Below are positions 53,101 to 59,818 of a stretch of 59,818 nucleotides of DNA, in pieces (position 1 is the first letter of the stretch; the number at the start of each line of letters is the position of its first letter). The DNA is from a virus: the IMG/VR virus record IMGVR_UViG_3300020400_000007, positions 1-59,818 of that record, one strand, 5' to 3'. A program made the position numbers and the translations under genes. The notes beneath the pieces are model-generated. The model saw only the letters and a list, made by a program, of their open reading frames with translations, searched no databases and was not told where the DNA came from.

Positions 53101-53948
53101 GACTGATCAAAAGTAATTGGAACTTCGAACGTTTCAGGAGCACCTGCTTCACGTTCTTCTTCAGTTGTTTCTATCTTGAAAGGTTTAGTATCAAACTTTT
53201 GTTTCTGTGCTGACAAATGATCAACAACAGAAGTAAAGAAAGTTTTATCACCTTTGGCAATAAATTCAGCAATATGATCTTTATCCGCAACCACTGTATC
53301 ACCAACTTGTATTTGTGTGATAGAATTAGTTACCATATCAATAGTAATGTTTGTAAGTTTATTAAACGACTGTGCAAACATTTCAAGTTTTTCTGTATCT
53401 GATATTGTTTGATCATTTACAACTGTATTGATTCTTTGTTCTTCAAAAGTCTTGATAGCTGTTCTTGTAAACTCTCTGTATGTTTGAGGTCTTACTGTGA
53501 TAGACATCTCGTCAACTTTTAACAATGAGTCATAAGTTACATTTTGATATTTGTCTAACAGCATTCTTAAATCAAGATCAAATGCTCTATCTGTACCAGC
53601 ACCTGGTACCTTAGTTTTGATTTCTAGTTTTTCACCATATGTTGCTATTCTGATTGCGATTAACAAAGCATCTACATCAATCGTTGGCATATTCCAAGCA
53701 TCTTTGATATTTGGAAAACAGCTCTGTACAACTGTCACAACAGATTGTCCGTTTAACAAAGCATCTGGTGTTTTAAATGCAAGTTCATCTTTGGCCGTCA
53801 TAGCAAACACTGGATACTCACCGTTCTCAGTTTTCTCAATAGCGCCTTCAGGATACCAGTTACCATTGCTTGGTAAATTGATATAAATTTTAGGCTGTCT
53901 AAAATATTTCTGTAACGGGTTTGGTCCTGTCTGTTTTATATTAGGCAT
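53085..53948 (-). CDS. 26: Baseplate hub protein gp26-like
   Basis: This 287-residue protein has the signature of the T4 baseplate gp26 family: YINLPSNGNWYPEGAIE, FAMTAKDELAFKTPDALLNG, VVQSCFPNIKDAWNMPTIDV, DALLIAIRIATYGE and, near the end, VVDHLSAQKQKF. In T4, gp26 is needed for hub formation. The gene is expressed from a late promoter at 53986-53993 with GGAGAA before the ATG. Its 3' end carries a probable -1 frameshift cassette joined to a start-less ORF, so part of the product may be longer. Marine relatives of T4 have the same order beside hub genes, but here it stands apart from the main baseplate operon. Confidence 0.83.
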   Translation of the reverse strand: MPNIKQTGPNPLQKYFRQPKIYINLPSNGNWYPEGAIEKTENGEYPVFAMTAKDELAFKTPDALLNGQSVVTVVQSCFPNIKDAWNMPTIDVDALLIAIRIATYGEKLEIKTKVPGAGTDRAFDLDLRMLLDKYQNVTYDSLLKVDEMSITVRPQTYREFTRTAIKTFEEQRINTVVNDQTISDTEKLEMFAQSFNKLTNITIDMVTNSITQIQVGDTVVADKDHIAEFIAKGDKTFFTSVVDHLSAQKQKFDTKPFKIETTEEEREAGAPETFEVPITFDQSNFFA

Positions 53949-53985
53949 GATTTTCTCCGCATAAGTATTTTGTGTTCATATTACA

Positions 53986-53993
53986 TATTTATG
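53986..53993 (-). promoter_or_regulatory. Late promoter CATAAATA for gp26
   Basis: Minus-strand bases CATAAATA fit NATAAATA, 38 bases from the gp26 ATG at 53948. Confidence 0.55.
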
Positions 53994-54020
53994 GTATGAA
54001 GTTAAGTGCGTACATAATTA

Positions 54021-54584
54021 ATGGCTGATTTATTTTACGATATAAAGAATTACACAGATTTTGAAAAATTGGACAAGGCAAGAGTCATGATCAAGCAAGA
54101 ACTTGACGCTTTTATCAAAGATTATGCAGTTGTCCAAGAAATTGGAATGGATTTTGACAGCTATTATAACACGGGTATCAAGGATAATTGGCGTACTATT
54201 GCTGTAAAATTAGGAGATAATCAAGATCCTGTTGAACACGCAGATAAGTTTCCTAACACATTAGAAATATTAAGTGAATGCAAAGGAGTTGAAAACTTCG
54301 GCATGAACTTTGTAAAGCCCTATGGCCGTATAATGCCACACACTGATCCCGAAGTAATAGTTGATGGCAAAGAAGTGCCATTCATAAATTGTTTGGCTGG
54401 AGTTGTGATTCCTTCACCTAATGTACATAAATGTGGTATGATGTTTGACAACAAAGAAGTATATGTAGCAGAGGGAGAATGGGTTACGTTTTTGCCTAGC
54501 ACAAAACATTCTGCCTGGAACTATACTGATCATTATAGATTAACTTGTATGTCAACTATTAATTTAGAATATTTCTCTTCTTAA
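54021..54584 (+). CDS. Aspartyl/asparaginyl beta-hydroxylase-like oxygenase
   Basis: The 187-residue protein has PHTDPE with the HxD pair H107 and D109, a glycine-rich strand (CLAGVVIPSPNVHKCGMMF), the distal histidine candidate H163 in STKHSAWN and an arginine after H171 (DHYRL) that may bind 2-oxoglutarate. This is the fold order of aspartyl/asparaginyl beta-hydroxylase-like Fe(II) enzymes. Such enzymes hydroxylate protein side chains. It runs opposite to its neighbours, divergent from gp26 and ending in a 21-base overlap with the amidinotransferase gene. The promoter is not clear. Compare with the oxygenase at 1096-1713, which lacks close similarity outside the motif. Confidence 0.7.
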   Translation: MADLFYDIKNYTDFEKLDKARVMIKQELDAFIKDYAVVQEIGMDFDSYYNTGIKDNWRTIAVKLGDNQDPVEHADKFPNTLEILSECKGVENFGMNFVKPYGRIMPHTDPEVIVDGKEVPFINCLAGVVIPSPNVHKCGMMFDNKEVYVAEGEWVTFLPSTKHSAWNYTDHYRLTCMSTINLEYFSS

Positions 54585-55634
54585 TCCTGCTCTACCTACA
54601 TCAAGTGTTAAACAATGTATGCCGGCTTCCCAATATGTGCCGTGCCTGATAGGAACATAATCACAATCAATGTTGTGTTGTTTTAAGTATTGAAACAGTT
54701 CTGGAATATCTCTGCTAAACAAAATACAATCGTGATCTAAAACTAAAACATTTGTGTCAAAGGATATTTCTTGGTCGTATCCTCTCCACTTATCTAAGTA
54801 TGTGTCCAACCATTGTTCGCTGTGCATTCCGCCTGTTGCGTTTAGATCTTTTTTGTAATCTTCCAACATGGTCATATGATCTTTGAGATATTGACCTATC
54901 TCAATTATTTTTTTATCTTGTAGATAGCTTGGTATCCATGCCTTGTGATCACAGATAATAGTTTCATCGTTAACAAAAAAGAATCCATGATCTATGTGTC
55001 CCCAACCGTTCATTACGGTGCTATCATTTGCAACTATTTCAACTTCTGTAATATTTTTTTTGCACCACTCTAATCCTTTTTGTGTGCCTGGACCTTGTGT
55101 GTTTGTAATTAGCTTGTCGCCTGTTTTATACATTGTAGCAGTATGCCATAACACTTTGTCTTTTAACTTGTTGTGATAAATGTCCTTGCCACCGTTCCAC
55201 CATTTGGTTGTTGGATCTAAACTTATAAGTTGAGGACTTGGTTGTGCTATCCAGTTGTAACCTAAGTCGTTAAAACATTTATAAAAACTATGTCCATCAA
55301 AGTATCTGTCTGTCAAACTTGTATACGTTTGATATATTGTTTCGTTTATTACAATATATTGATCTCTTGGCACCATAGGACTGTTAGGAAACCTGATATC
55401 AAAACTTGGTAATGTTGTGCGTACTGGATCGATAGTCTCAGGACGTCTAATATGACAACCATAATCTTTGAGTTTGTTTGTAAGTGCTAGTAAGTCTTCT
55501 TTTGTTTCTTCTAGAATTAAGTTAAAATTATCTGTTGTTTTTCCAGGAGGTAATAAATGATCAAAACTGCCAGGACTATGACAGTCACCAACAATAACAT
55601 CTGTAAGTTTATCCCACTCTGTCCAAATCGCCAT
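54564..55634 (-). CDS. Amidinotransferase (glycine/inosamine type)
   Basis: The 356-residue protein has the pentein-fold catalytic residues: GWGHIDHGF (H213, D215), NSPMVPRDQYIVI and the C-terminal GIHCLTLDVGR with nucleophile Cys341. The GxHCxTxDxxR form is nearest to L-arginine:glycine or inosamine-phosphate amidinotransferases, not arginine deiminase. The reaction moves an amidino group from arginine through a cysteine adduct to an amine, giving ornithine and a guanidino compound. In a phage this is unusual; the acceptor is unknown. It overlaps the small gene upstream by 26 bases and the convergent oxygenase gene by 21 bases. Confidence 0.85.
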   Translation of the reverse strand: MAIWTEWDKLTDVIVGDCHSPGSFDHLLPPGKTTDNFNLILEETKEDLLALTNKLKDYGCHIRRPETIDPVRTTLPSFDIRFPNSPMVPRDQYIVINETIYQTYTSLTDRYFDGHSFYKCFNDLGYNWIAQPSPQLISLDPTTKWWNGGKDIYHNKLKDKVLWHTATMYKTGDKLITNTQGPGTQKGLEWCKKNITEVEIVANDSTVMNGWGHIDHGFFFVNDETIICDHKAWIPSYLQDKKIIEIGQYLKDHMTMLEDYKKDLNATGGMHSEQWLDTYLDKWRGYDQEISFDTNVLVLDHDCILFSRDIPELFQYLKQHNIDCDYVPIRHGTYWEAGIHCLTLDVGRAGLRREIF

Positions 55635-56070
55635 AATTAAATATTTCTTGTAAGTATTCTTTGTCCCAATAAGAATAGTATTCAGTCTTACTTAACCGTT
55701 CTCTAGCTGACAAAAGTTCTGTCTTGGTTTGTGCTATAATCAAAGGTACGTGTCCGTTGCCAGTTTTTACTCCTTTGATGTATGTGGGCCTATCTGGATG
55801 ATCAGGCAAGAATATGTGTGTGCTGTGTTTTTGTTGTAACGCATGGCACAGTTCATTTATTTGATCAAATGTTGAATTTACACTTGCTTCACAGTATATT
55901 GTGATTTCATCTGACAGATTATCAAACAATTTTTCAGTTAATTTTTCTGCTATTTTCACCTTGGGCAGTTCTTTAGCAAAAGGACAAATGCTGTAATTTC
56001 CTATTTCAGAACGTGGTTTCGTGATTCGTTCAAGCCAGAGTCCTAGATGTTTTTCAATATTTTCTGGCAT
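55609..56070 (-). CDS. Small protein of unknown function (SICPFAK motif)
   Basis: The 153-residue protein contains GNYSICPFAKELPKV, which is reminiscent of the LCPFA motif of the DUF1415 family, followed by a helical segment (SVNSTFDQINELCHALQQKH) and a strand (HIFLPDHPDRPTYIKG). I do not know its function. It is the first gene of a two-gene leftward operon with the amidinotransferase (26-base overlap) and is driven by a late promoter at 56109-56116 with an AAGGAAAA ribosome site. The tight coupling suggests it helps the amidinotransferase or acts on the same substrate. Confidence 0.6.
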   Translation of the reverse strand: MPENIEKHLGLWLERITKPRSEIGNYSICPFAKELPKVKIAEKLTEKLFDNLSDEITIYCEASVNSTFDQINELCHALQQKHSTHIFLPDHPDRPTYIKGVKTGNGHVPLIIAQTKTELLSARERLSKTEYYSYWDKEYLQEIFNYGDLDRVG

Positions 56071-56081
56071 GATTTTCCTTG

Positions 56082-56089
56082 GCTAAATA
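56082..56089 (+). promoter_or_regulatory. Possible late promoter variant GCTAAATA
   Basis: GCTAAATA on the plus strand, 54 bases before the tape measure ATG at 56143. The distance is longer than usual, so it is a weak call; a TATAAT at 56104-56109 with a poor -35 is an alternative. Confidence 0.3.
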
Positions 56090-56108
56090 ATAAAGTATTC
56101 ACATATAA

Positions 56109-56116
56109 TATTTATG
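56109..56116 (-). promoter_or_regulatory. Late promoter CATAAATA
   Basis: Minus-strand CATAAATA 39 bases from the ATG at 56070. Sequence and distance are nearly the same as those at gp26 (53986-53993). Confidence 0.55.
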
Positions 56117-56142
56117 GGTGCAGTATATAGGTTATAATACAT

Positions 56143-58749
56143 ATGGTTCAAGTTACATATCAAGGCGGAGGAATGGATGGAGTTACATCTAATGCCGCTT
56201 CGGAAGCCACATTACAGCTACTTTTAAAGGCCATTAGTGGTCAGGGTGGCAATACGGGTGGGGCTCAAGGAGCTTTTGATGGAGCTAATGCCAAGGGCTT
56301 GATAGGTGCTCAGAAACAACAAACTAAGGCAACAAAAGGGGCAACATCTGCCACACAAGATTATACTAAAAGCACAAACTTTGCCAAAGACGCAGTCAAA
56401 AAAATGGGTCAAATGGCATCACGTGTTGGGGGTATGCTTGTTGGTGGACTTACAAACGTAGGAGCAACAGTAGGCAGTTTAGGTAAAGAACTGTTGATGG
56501 GCGGTAATAGGCTCAGCGATTTTTCACAACACGTCACAGGACTTATAAGCACAGTTCCGTTGTTAGGACCAGTGCTTGGAGGTGCAATTCAATCATTAGT
56601 AAACTTTATTGATATGAGCATTGACTCGTTTAGACAAGTTAGTGATGCTGGTATTGACTTTGGCGGAGGATTGTTTGAAATACAGAAACAAGCGACACAA
56701 ACTTCTTTTAACTTAGAAACATTCGCAGGTGCATTGGCAGATGGATCAAACAACCTTGCGGCTTTGTTTGGAGGAGCAAGTGCTGGTGCTAGAGCATTTA
56801 CAGATTTACAAAAAGAACTTAAACCAAGTATTAAAAATTTAAATGCACTTGGTGTAAGTAATGAACAGGTTGCAGAATTTACCAACGATTATTTAGAACT
56901 ACAAAAGATGAGAGGTGGTGTTGAAGGAAGAACTTCAAGACAACTTGCTCAAGGAACCACCGATTACATTCAACAACTTGATAGACTTTCTAAAATAACT
57001 GGTATGACAAGAAAGCAGGCGGCTGAAGCATTACGTGAACAAATGGCTGATAAAAGAATACAGGCTTTGATGGCGGCAGTTGATCCAAAGGTGCGTGAAA
57101 ACATGGAAGGAACTTTTGTTGCATTAGGTAACGTAGGACCTGCGTTCAAAGATGGTATCATGGAGTTGGTTGCAACAGGTGGTGTACCTATGAGTGAGAT
57201 GGGTGAAAGTATTGCGGCAATGATGCCGGAAGTTGTACAAGCAACAAAAGATTTAAAATCAGGTGCAATTGATCAAGATGAATTTACAAGAATTTTACAG
57301 GCTAGTCAGAAAAAAGCACAAGAAAGATTAAAAGAAGAAGGTGTAAACATAGCGACACAAAAACAAATGGGTGTTACACTTTTTGATTCAGTTTTAGATT
57401 TAGCAAAAGCTGGTAAGATAGCAGGACAAGACTCTGAGGCAAGACAACAACAACTTGAAGCACAACAAAATATACAAAGAGCTTTGCTAAACTTTGAACA
57501 AGTAATACAAGATATAAGAAATAAAATTTACAATAGATTAATTGAAAGCGGATTGTTTGATAAGTTCTCAGAACTTATGGGTAAGTTACAAACCAAGTTT
57601 ACACAATTCATGGATAGCAAAGGACTTGACTTAATTGAAACGTATGTTGATAAACTTGTAGATTATATAGGTAGGTTTATAGATGATCTCGGCAAACTTA
57701 ACTTCAATGAAATGCTTACAAAATATTTAATAGATCCTATCAAAGGATTATTTGGCTTTAAGAAAAGTGGAGGAGATTCAAGTGCAGGAATAGACGGCCC
57801 AGGTGGCGAAGCACAAGGCGATGTCAAAGCTGGATTCTTACAACCAATAGTAGATGCGTTCAAAGATTTTGCAAAATATCTTGTAATAGGTGGAGTTGGC
57901 CTTGCAGTTATACTTGGCGGAATAGGTGTAGCTTTAGGATTATTGGCGGCACCGGCCGCGGCGGCATCACCTGGATTATTAGCAATAGGAGCCGCGTTTG
58001 CAGGAATAGGTGTAGCGGCAGGTGGTATTGCTATGCTTATAGAAGCTATCACAAGTTCAGTAGGAAACTTGGCCGATGGTGCTAAAAAGTTTGAAGAACT
58101 TGATGCTGATCAATTAAAATTAGTAGGTGGCGGACTTAAAGAACTTACAGGTCCAATCATGGATCTTGCCAAAGGTGGTATTGTTGCAAACTTTGTTGGT
58201 TCAGGTGCGTTTGAAAATCTTGCAAATGGTATTAGAGAATTTGAAAATGTGGATCCAACCAAACTACACGCAGTTGGACCTGCATTAGTAAGTTTACACA
58301 AAGGAATGAGTGCGTTCACAGGCGACGGTGTGCTTGACAGTATTGGTAAAGCATTAGGAAGTTTATTTGGAGGCAGTTCGGGTAGCATATCAGATCTTGC
58401 AGACGATGTAAAAGAATTTGCTGACGTTGATGCACAAGGTTTGAAAGCAATTGGAGAAGGTTTACAAGGTATTGCAAACTTTATTGAGTCGATGGACGGA
58501 GCCAATTTAAGAAACGTTTCTAAATCACTCACAGAACTTACAAAACAACTAGGTGACTATCAAGCTCAGTACAGTAAATTGGATTCTGAAGCAAAAGCAA
58601 ATCTCGTTAGCAACTTTTCTTCTTTTGGTGAAGGCCAGAAGGGTGCCGCAGATAAGTTAGATCAGTTAAATACTAGTGTTAACCAAATGTTAGCAGAATT
58701 AAGAAAAATAGCAAGTACGTCAAGAGATACTGCTGACAATTTGGTATAG
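56143..58749 (+). CDS. Tail tape measure protein
   Basis: This 868-residue protein has the composition of a tape measure: Ala/Gly/Gln-rich helical N-terminus, long coiled stretches (about residues 245-330 and 380-520), and a strongly hydrophobic glycine-rich block near 585-650 (YLVIGGVGLAVILGGIGVAL, then LAIGAAFAGIGVAAGGIAML) that could enter the host membrane at ejection. The C-terminus is again helical (NQMLAELRKIASTSRDTADN). By the rule of about 1.5 angstrom per residue it would predict a tail near 130 nm, longer than T4, whose gp29 has 590 residues. The portal gene follows after eight bases. A head-internal or ejection function is the main alternative. Confidence 0.72.
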   Translation: MVQVTYQGGGMDGVTSNAASEATLQLLLKAISGQGGNTGGAQGAFDGANAKGLIGAQKQQTKATKGATSATQDYTKSTNFAKDAVKKMGQMASRVGGMLVGGLTNVGATVGSLGKELLMGGNRLSDFSQHVTGLISTVPLLGPVLGGAIQSLVNFIDMSIDSFRQVSDAGIDFGGGLFEIQKQATQTSFNLETFAGALADGSNNLAALFGGASAGARAFTDLQKELKPSIKNLNALGVSNEQVAEFTNDYLELQKMRGGVEGRTSRQLAQGTTDYIQQLDRLSKITGMTRKQAAEALREQMADKRIQALMAAVDPKVRENMEGTFVALGNVGPAFKDGIMELVATGGVPMSEMGESIAAMMPEVVQATKDLKSGAIDQDEFTRILQASQKKAQERLKEEGVNIATQKQMGVTLFDSVLDLAKAGKIAGQDSEARQQQLEAQQNIQRALLNFEQVIQDIRNKIYNRLIESGLFDKFSELMGKLQTKFTQFMDSKGLDLIETYVDKLVDYIGRFIDDLGKLNFNEMLTKYLIDPIKGLFGFKKSGGDSSAGIDGPGGEAQGDVKAGFLQPIVDAFKDFAKYLVIGGVGLAVILGGIGVALGLLAAPAAAASPGLLAIGAAFAGIGVAAGGIAMLIEAITSSVGNLADGAKKFEELDADQLKLVGGGLKELTGPIMDLAKGGIVANFVGSGAFENLANGIREFENVDPTKLHAVGPALVSLHKGMSAFTGDGVLDSIGKALGSLFGGSSGSISDLADDVKEFADVDAQGLKAIGEGLQGIANFIESMDGANLRNVSKSLTELTKQLGDYQAQYSKLDSEAKANLVSNFSSFGEGQKGAADKLDQLNTSVNQMLAELRKIASTSRDTADNLV

Positions 58750-58757
58750 GAAAATAA

Positions 58758-59818
58758 ATGAGTTGGAAAAGATATTTCAATCCGGTTAAAGCAGAACAAG
58801 GTGGTTCCGGAAATTATAGTCCGTTGGGTGGTACTGGTAATTCCGGTATGGGTCCGGCTCAAGCAAATTATTCTTCATATCTTCCAGATGTATATGTAGG
58901 TTCACCTAATCGTGTTGAACGTTATGGACAATACAACACAATGGATTTGGATTCAGAAGTAAATGCCGCTCTTGACATATTAGCAGAATTTTGTACACAA
59001 AAAAACAAAGCAAACAACTCACCTTTTATAATTGACTTCAAACAAAAAGCAACAAATTCAGAAGTACAAACACTTAAATTGTATATGCAACAATGGTGCA
59101 AGATACAAAACTTTGAAACAAAAATGTTTCGTGTTATGCGTAACGTATTCAAATATGGTGATGCATTTTTTATTAGAGATCCTGAAACTAAAAAATGGTT
59201 TTATTGTGATCCAGCAAACGTTTCACGTATAATTGTAAACGAATCACGCGGTAAAGAACCAGAACAATACATCATAAGAAATGTAAATTTAAATTTTAAA
59301 GATGCAGTAGCAACAACGCCACATCAAACATCAGGTAACGTTACAGGTGGTGGCAGTGGTTATCAGCAAGGCGGTGTGCGTGGTTATGTTGGTGCACCTA
59401 ATCAAGGTTTATCAGGAGGTAGATTCCAAAAAGACGTACAAGAAATTGCTATCGCGGCAGAGAACGTTGTACACTTGAGTTTATCAGAAGGGCTTGATAA
59501 CAACTTTCCATTTGGTAACAGTTTATTAGAAGGTATATTTAAAGTATACAAACAAAAAGAATTACTTGAAGATGCAATTATAATTTATAGGGTACAAAGA
59601 GCACCAGAACGTAGAGTTTTTTACGTTGACGTGGGTAATATGCCATCACACTTGGCAATGCAATTTGTAGAACGTGTAAAAACAGACATACACCAAAGAA
59701 GAATACCAAGTTCAACAGGAGGTGGTAACAATGTTATTGATAGTGCATACAATCCATTGTCAATCAATGAAGATTACTTCTTCCCACAAACAGCAGAAGG
59801 TAGAGGATCTAAAGTAGA
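58758..59818 (+). CDS. 20: Portal vertex protein gp20, partial
   Basis: The frame starts at ATG 58758 and continues to the window end (353 complete codons). NYSSYLPDVYVGSPNRVERY, TMDLDSEVNAALDILAEF, EGLDNNFPFGNSLLEGIFKV, YRVQRAPERRVFYVDVGNMP and AYNPLSINEDYFFP are hallmark sequences of T4-type gp20, which forms the dodecameric DNA channel of the head. The part after residue 190 holds a Gly-rich insertion (NVTGGGSGYQQGGVRGY) not in T4, common in marine relatives. The C-terminal third lies beyond the window. It is preceded by a short AGG-containing gap and is likely co-transcribed with the tape measure gene. Confidence 0.93.
   Translation, partial: MSWKRYFNPVKAEQGGSGNYSPLGGTGNSGMGPAQANYSSYLPDVYVGSPNRVERYGQYNTMDLDSEVNAALDILAEFCTQKNKANNSPFIIDFKQKATNSEVQTLKLYMQQWCKIQNFETKMFRVMRNVFKYGDAFFIRDPETKKWFYCDPANVSRIIVNESRGKEPEQYIIRNVNLNFKDAVATTPHQTSGNVTGGGSGYQQGGVRGYVGAPNQGLSGGRFQKDVQEIAIAAENVVHLSLSEGLDNNFPFGNSLLEGIFKVYKQKELLEDAIIIYRVQRAPERRVFYVDVGNMPSHLAMQFVERVKTDIHQRRIPSSTGGGNNVIDSAYNPLSINEDYFFPQTAEGRGSKV

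Noticed and set aside
57663-58532. Minus-strand frames of 129 and 140 codons in the tape measure gene
   Set aside because: Antisense shadows with Pro/Ser/Ile-rich composition and no start signals.
1-59818. CRISPR array, insertion sequence, integrase or attachment site
   Set aside because: No regularly spaced repeats, transposase motifs or flanking direct repeats were seen.

Overview
The window is an AT-rich segment of a T4-like contractile-tailed phage genome, most likely from a marine relative of the cyanophage/pelagimyophage lineage. Recognisable T4-type genes are the late sigma factor gp55, the recombination nuclease pair gp47/gp46, baseplate proteins gp48, gp53, gp5, gp25, gp6 and gp26, a tape measure protein and the portal gp20 (cut by the window end). 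Short promoters of the T4 late type, (A/C)TAAATA, lie just upstream of many gene blocks. No photosynthesis gene, tRNA, integrase or transposase was seen. The AT richness and the lack of photosystem genes fit a SAR11-type host at least as well as a cyanobacterium, but the host cannot be fixed from this sequence.

Layout. (1) Positions 1-13118 are a dense accessory region, mostly on the minus strand: three radical SAM proteins, a 2-oxoglutarate oxygenase-like protein, a UDP-glucose/GDP-mannose-type dehydrogenase, two SGNH-type hydrolases, two pairs of paralogous glycosyltransferase-like proteins, a GIY-YIG-like nuclease, a CHCC zinc-finger protein and a few unknowns. This looks like a kit for making or altering a glycan or a modified virion or host surface. 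(2) Positions 13102-44632, all minus, are the tail fibre and baseplate block: three fibre paralogues, two further virion-type proteins, one 14.7-kb gene for a 4906-residue protein, then gp6, gp25, gp5, a large hub-type protein, gp53 and gp48. (3) Positions 44745-48996, plus strand, carry gp55, gp47, gp46, a small protein and a GIY-YIG-like protein behind a consensus sigma-70 promoter. (4) Positions 48997-49416 are a protein-free stretch rich in inverted repeats, probably a structured RNA. (5) Positions 49676-52864, behind a perfect late promoter, encode two Ala/Gly-rich probable virion proteins. (6) Positions 52861-56070 hold gp26 with an overlapping start-less ORF in the -1 frame (a probable programmed frameshift), then an accessory island with a beta-hydroxylase-like oxygenase, an amidinotransferase and a small unknown. 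(7) Positions 56143-59818 hold the tape measure protein and the portal.

How it fits together. gp55 would direct RNA polymerase to the (A/C)TAAATA late promoters that serve the tail, fibre and virion blocks, while the sigma-70 promoter lets host polymerase make gp55, gp47 and gp46 early. The strongest leads for something not normally annotated are the structured RNA at about 49.0-49.4 kb, the gp26 frameshift cassette, the giant baseplate-linked protein with carbohydrate-binding-like and beta-propeller-like modules, and the radical SAM/glycosyltransferase and amidinotransferase islands. All family assignments are from reading motifs, without database searches.
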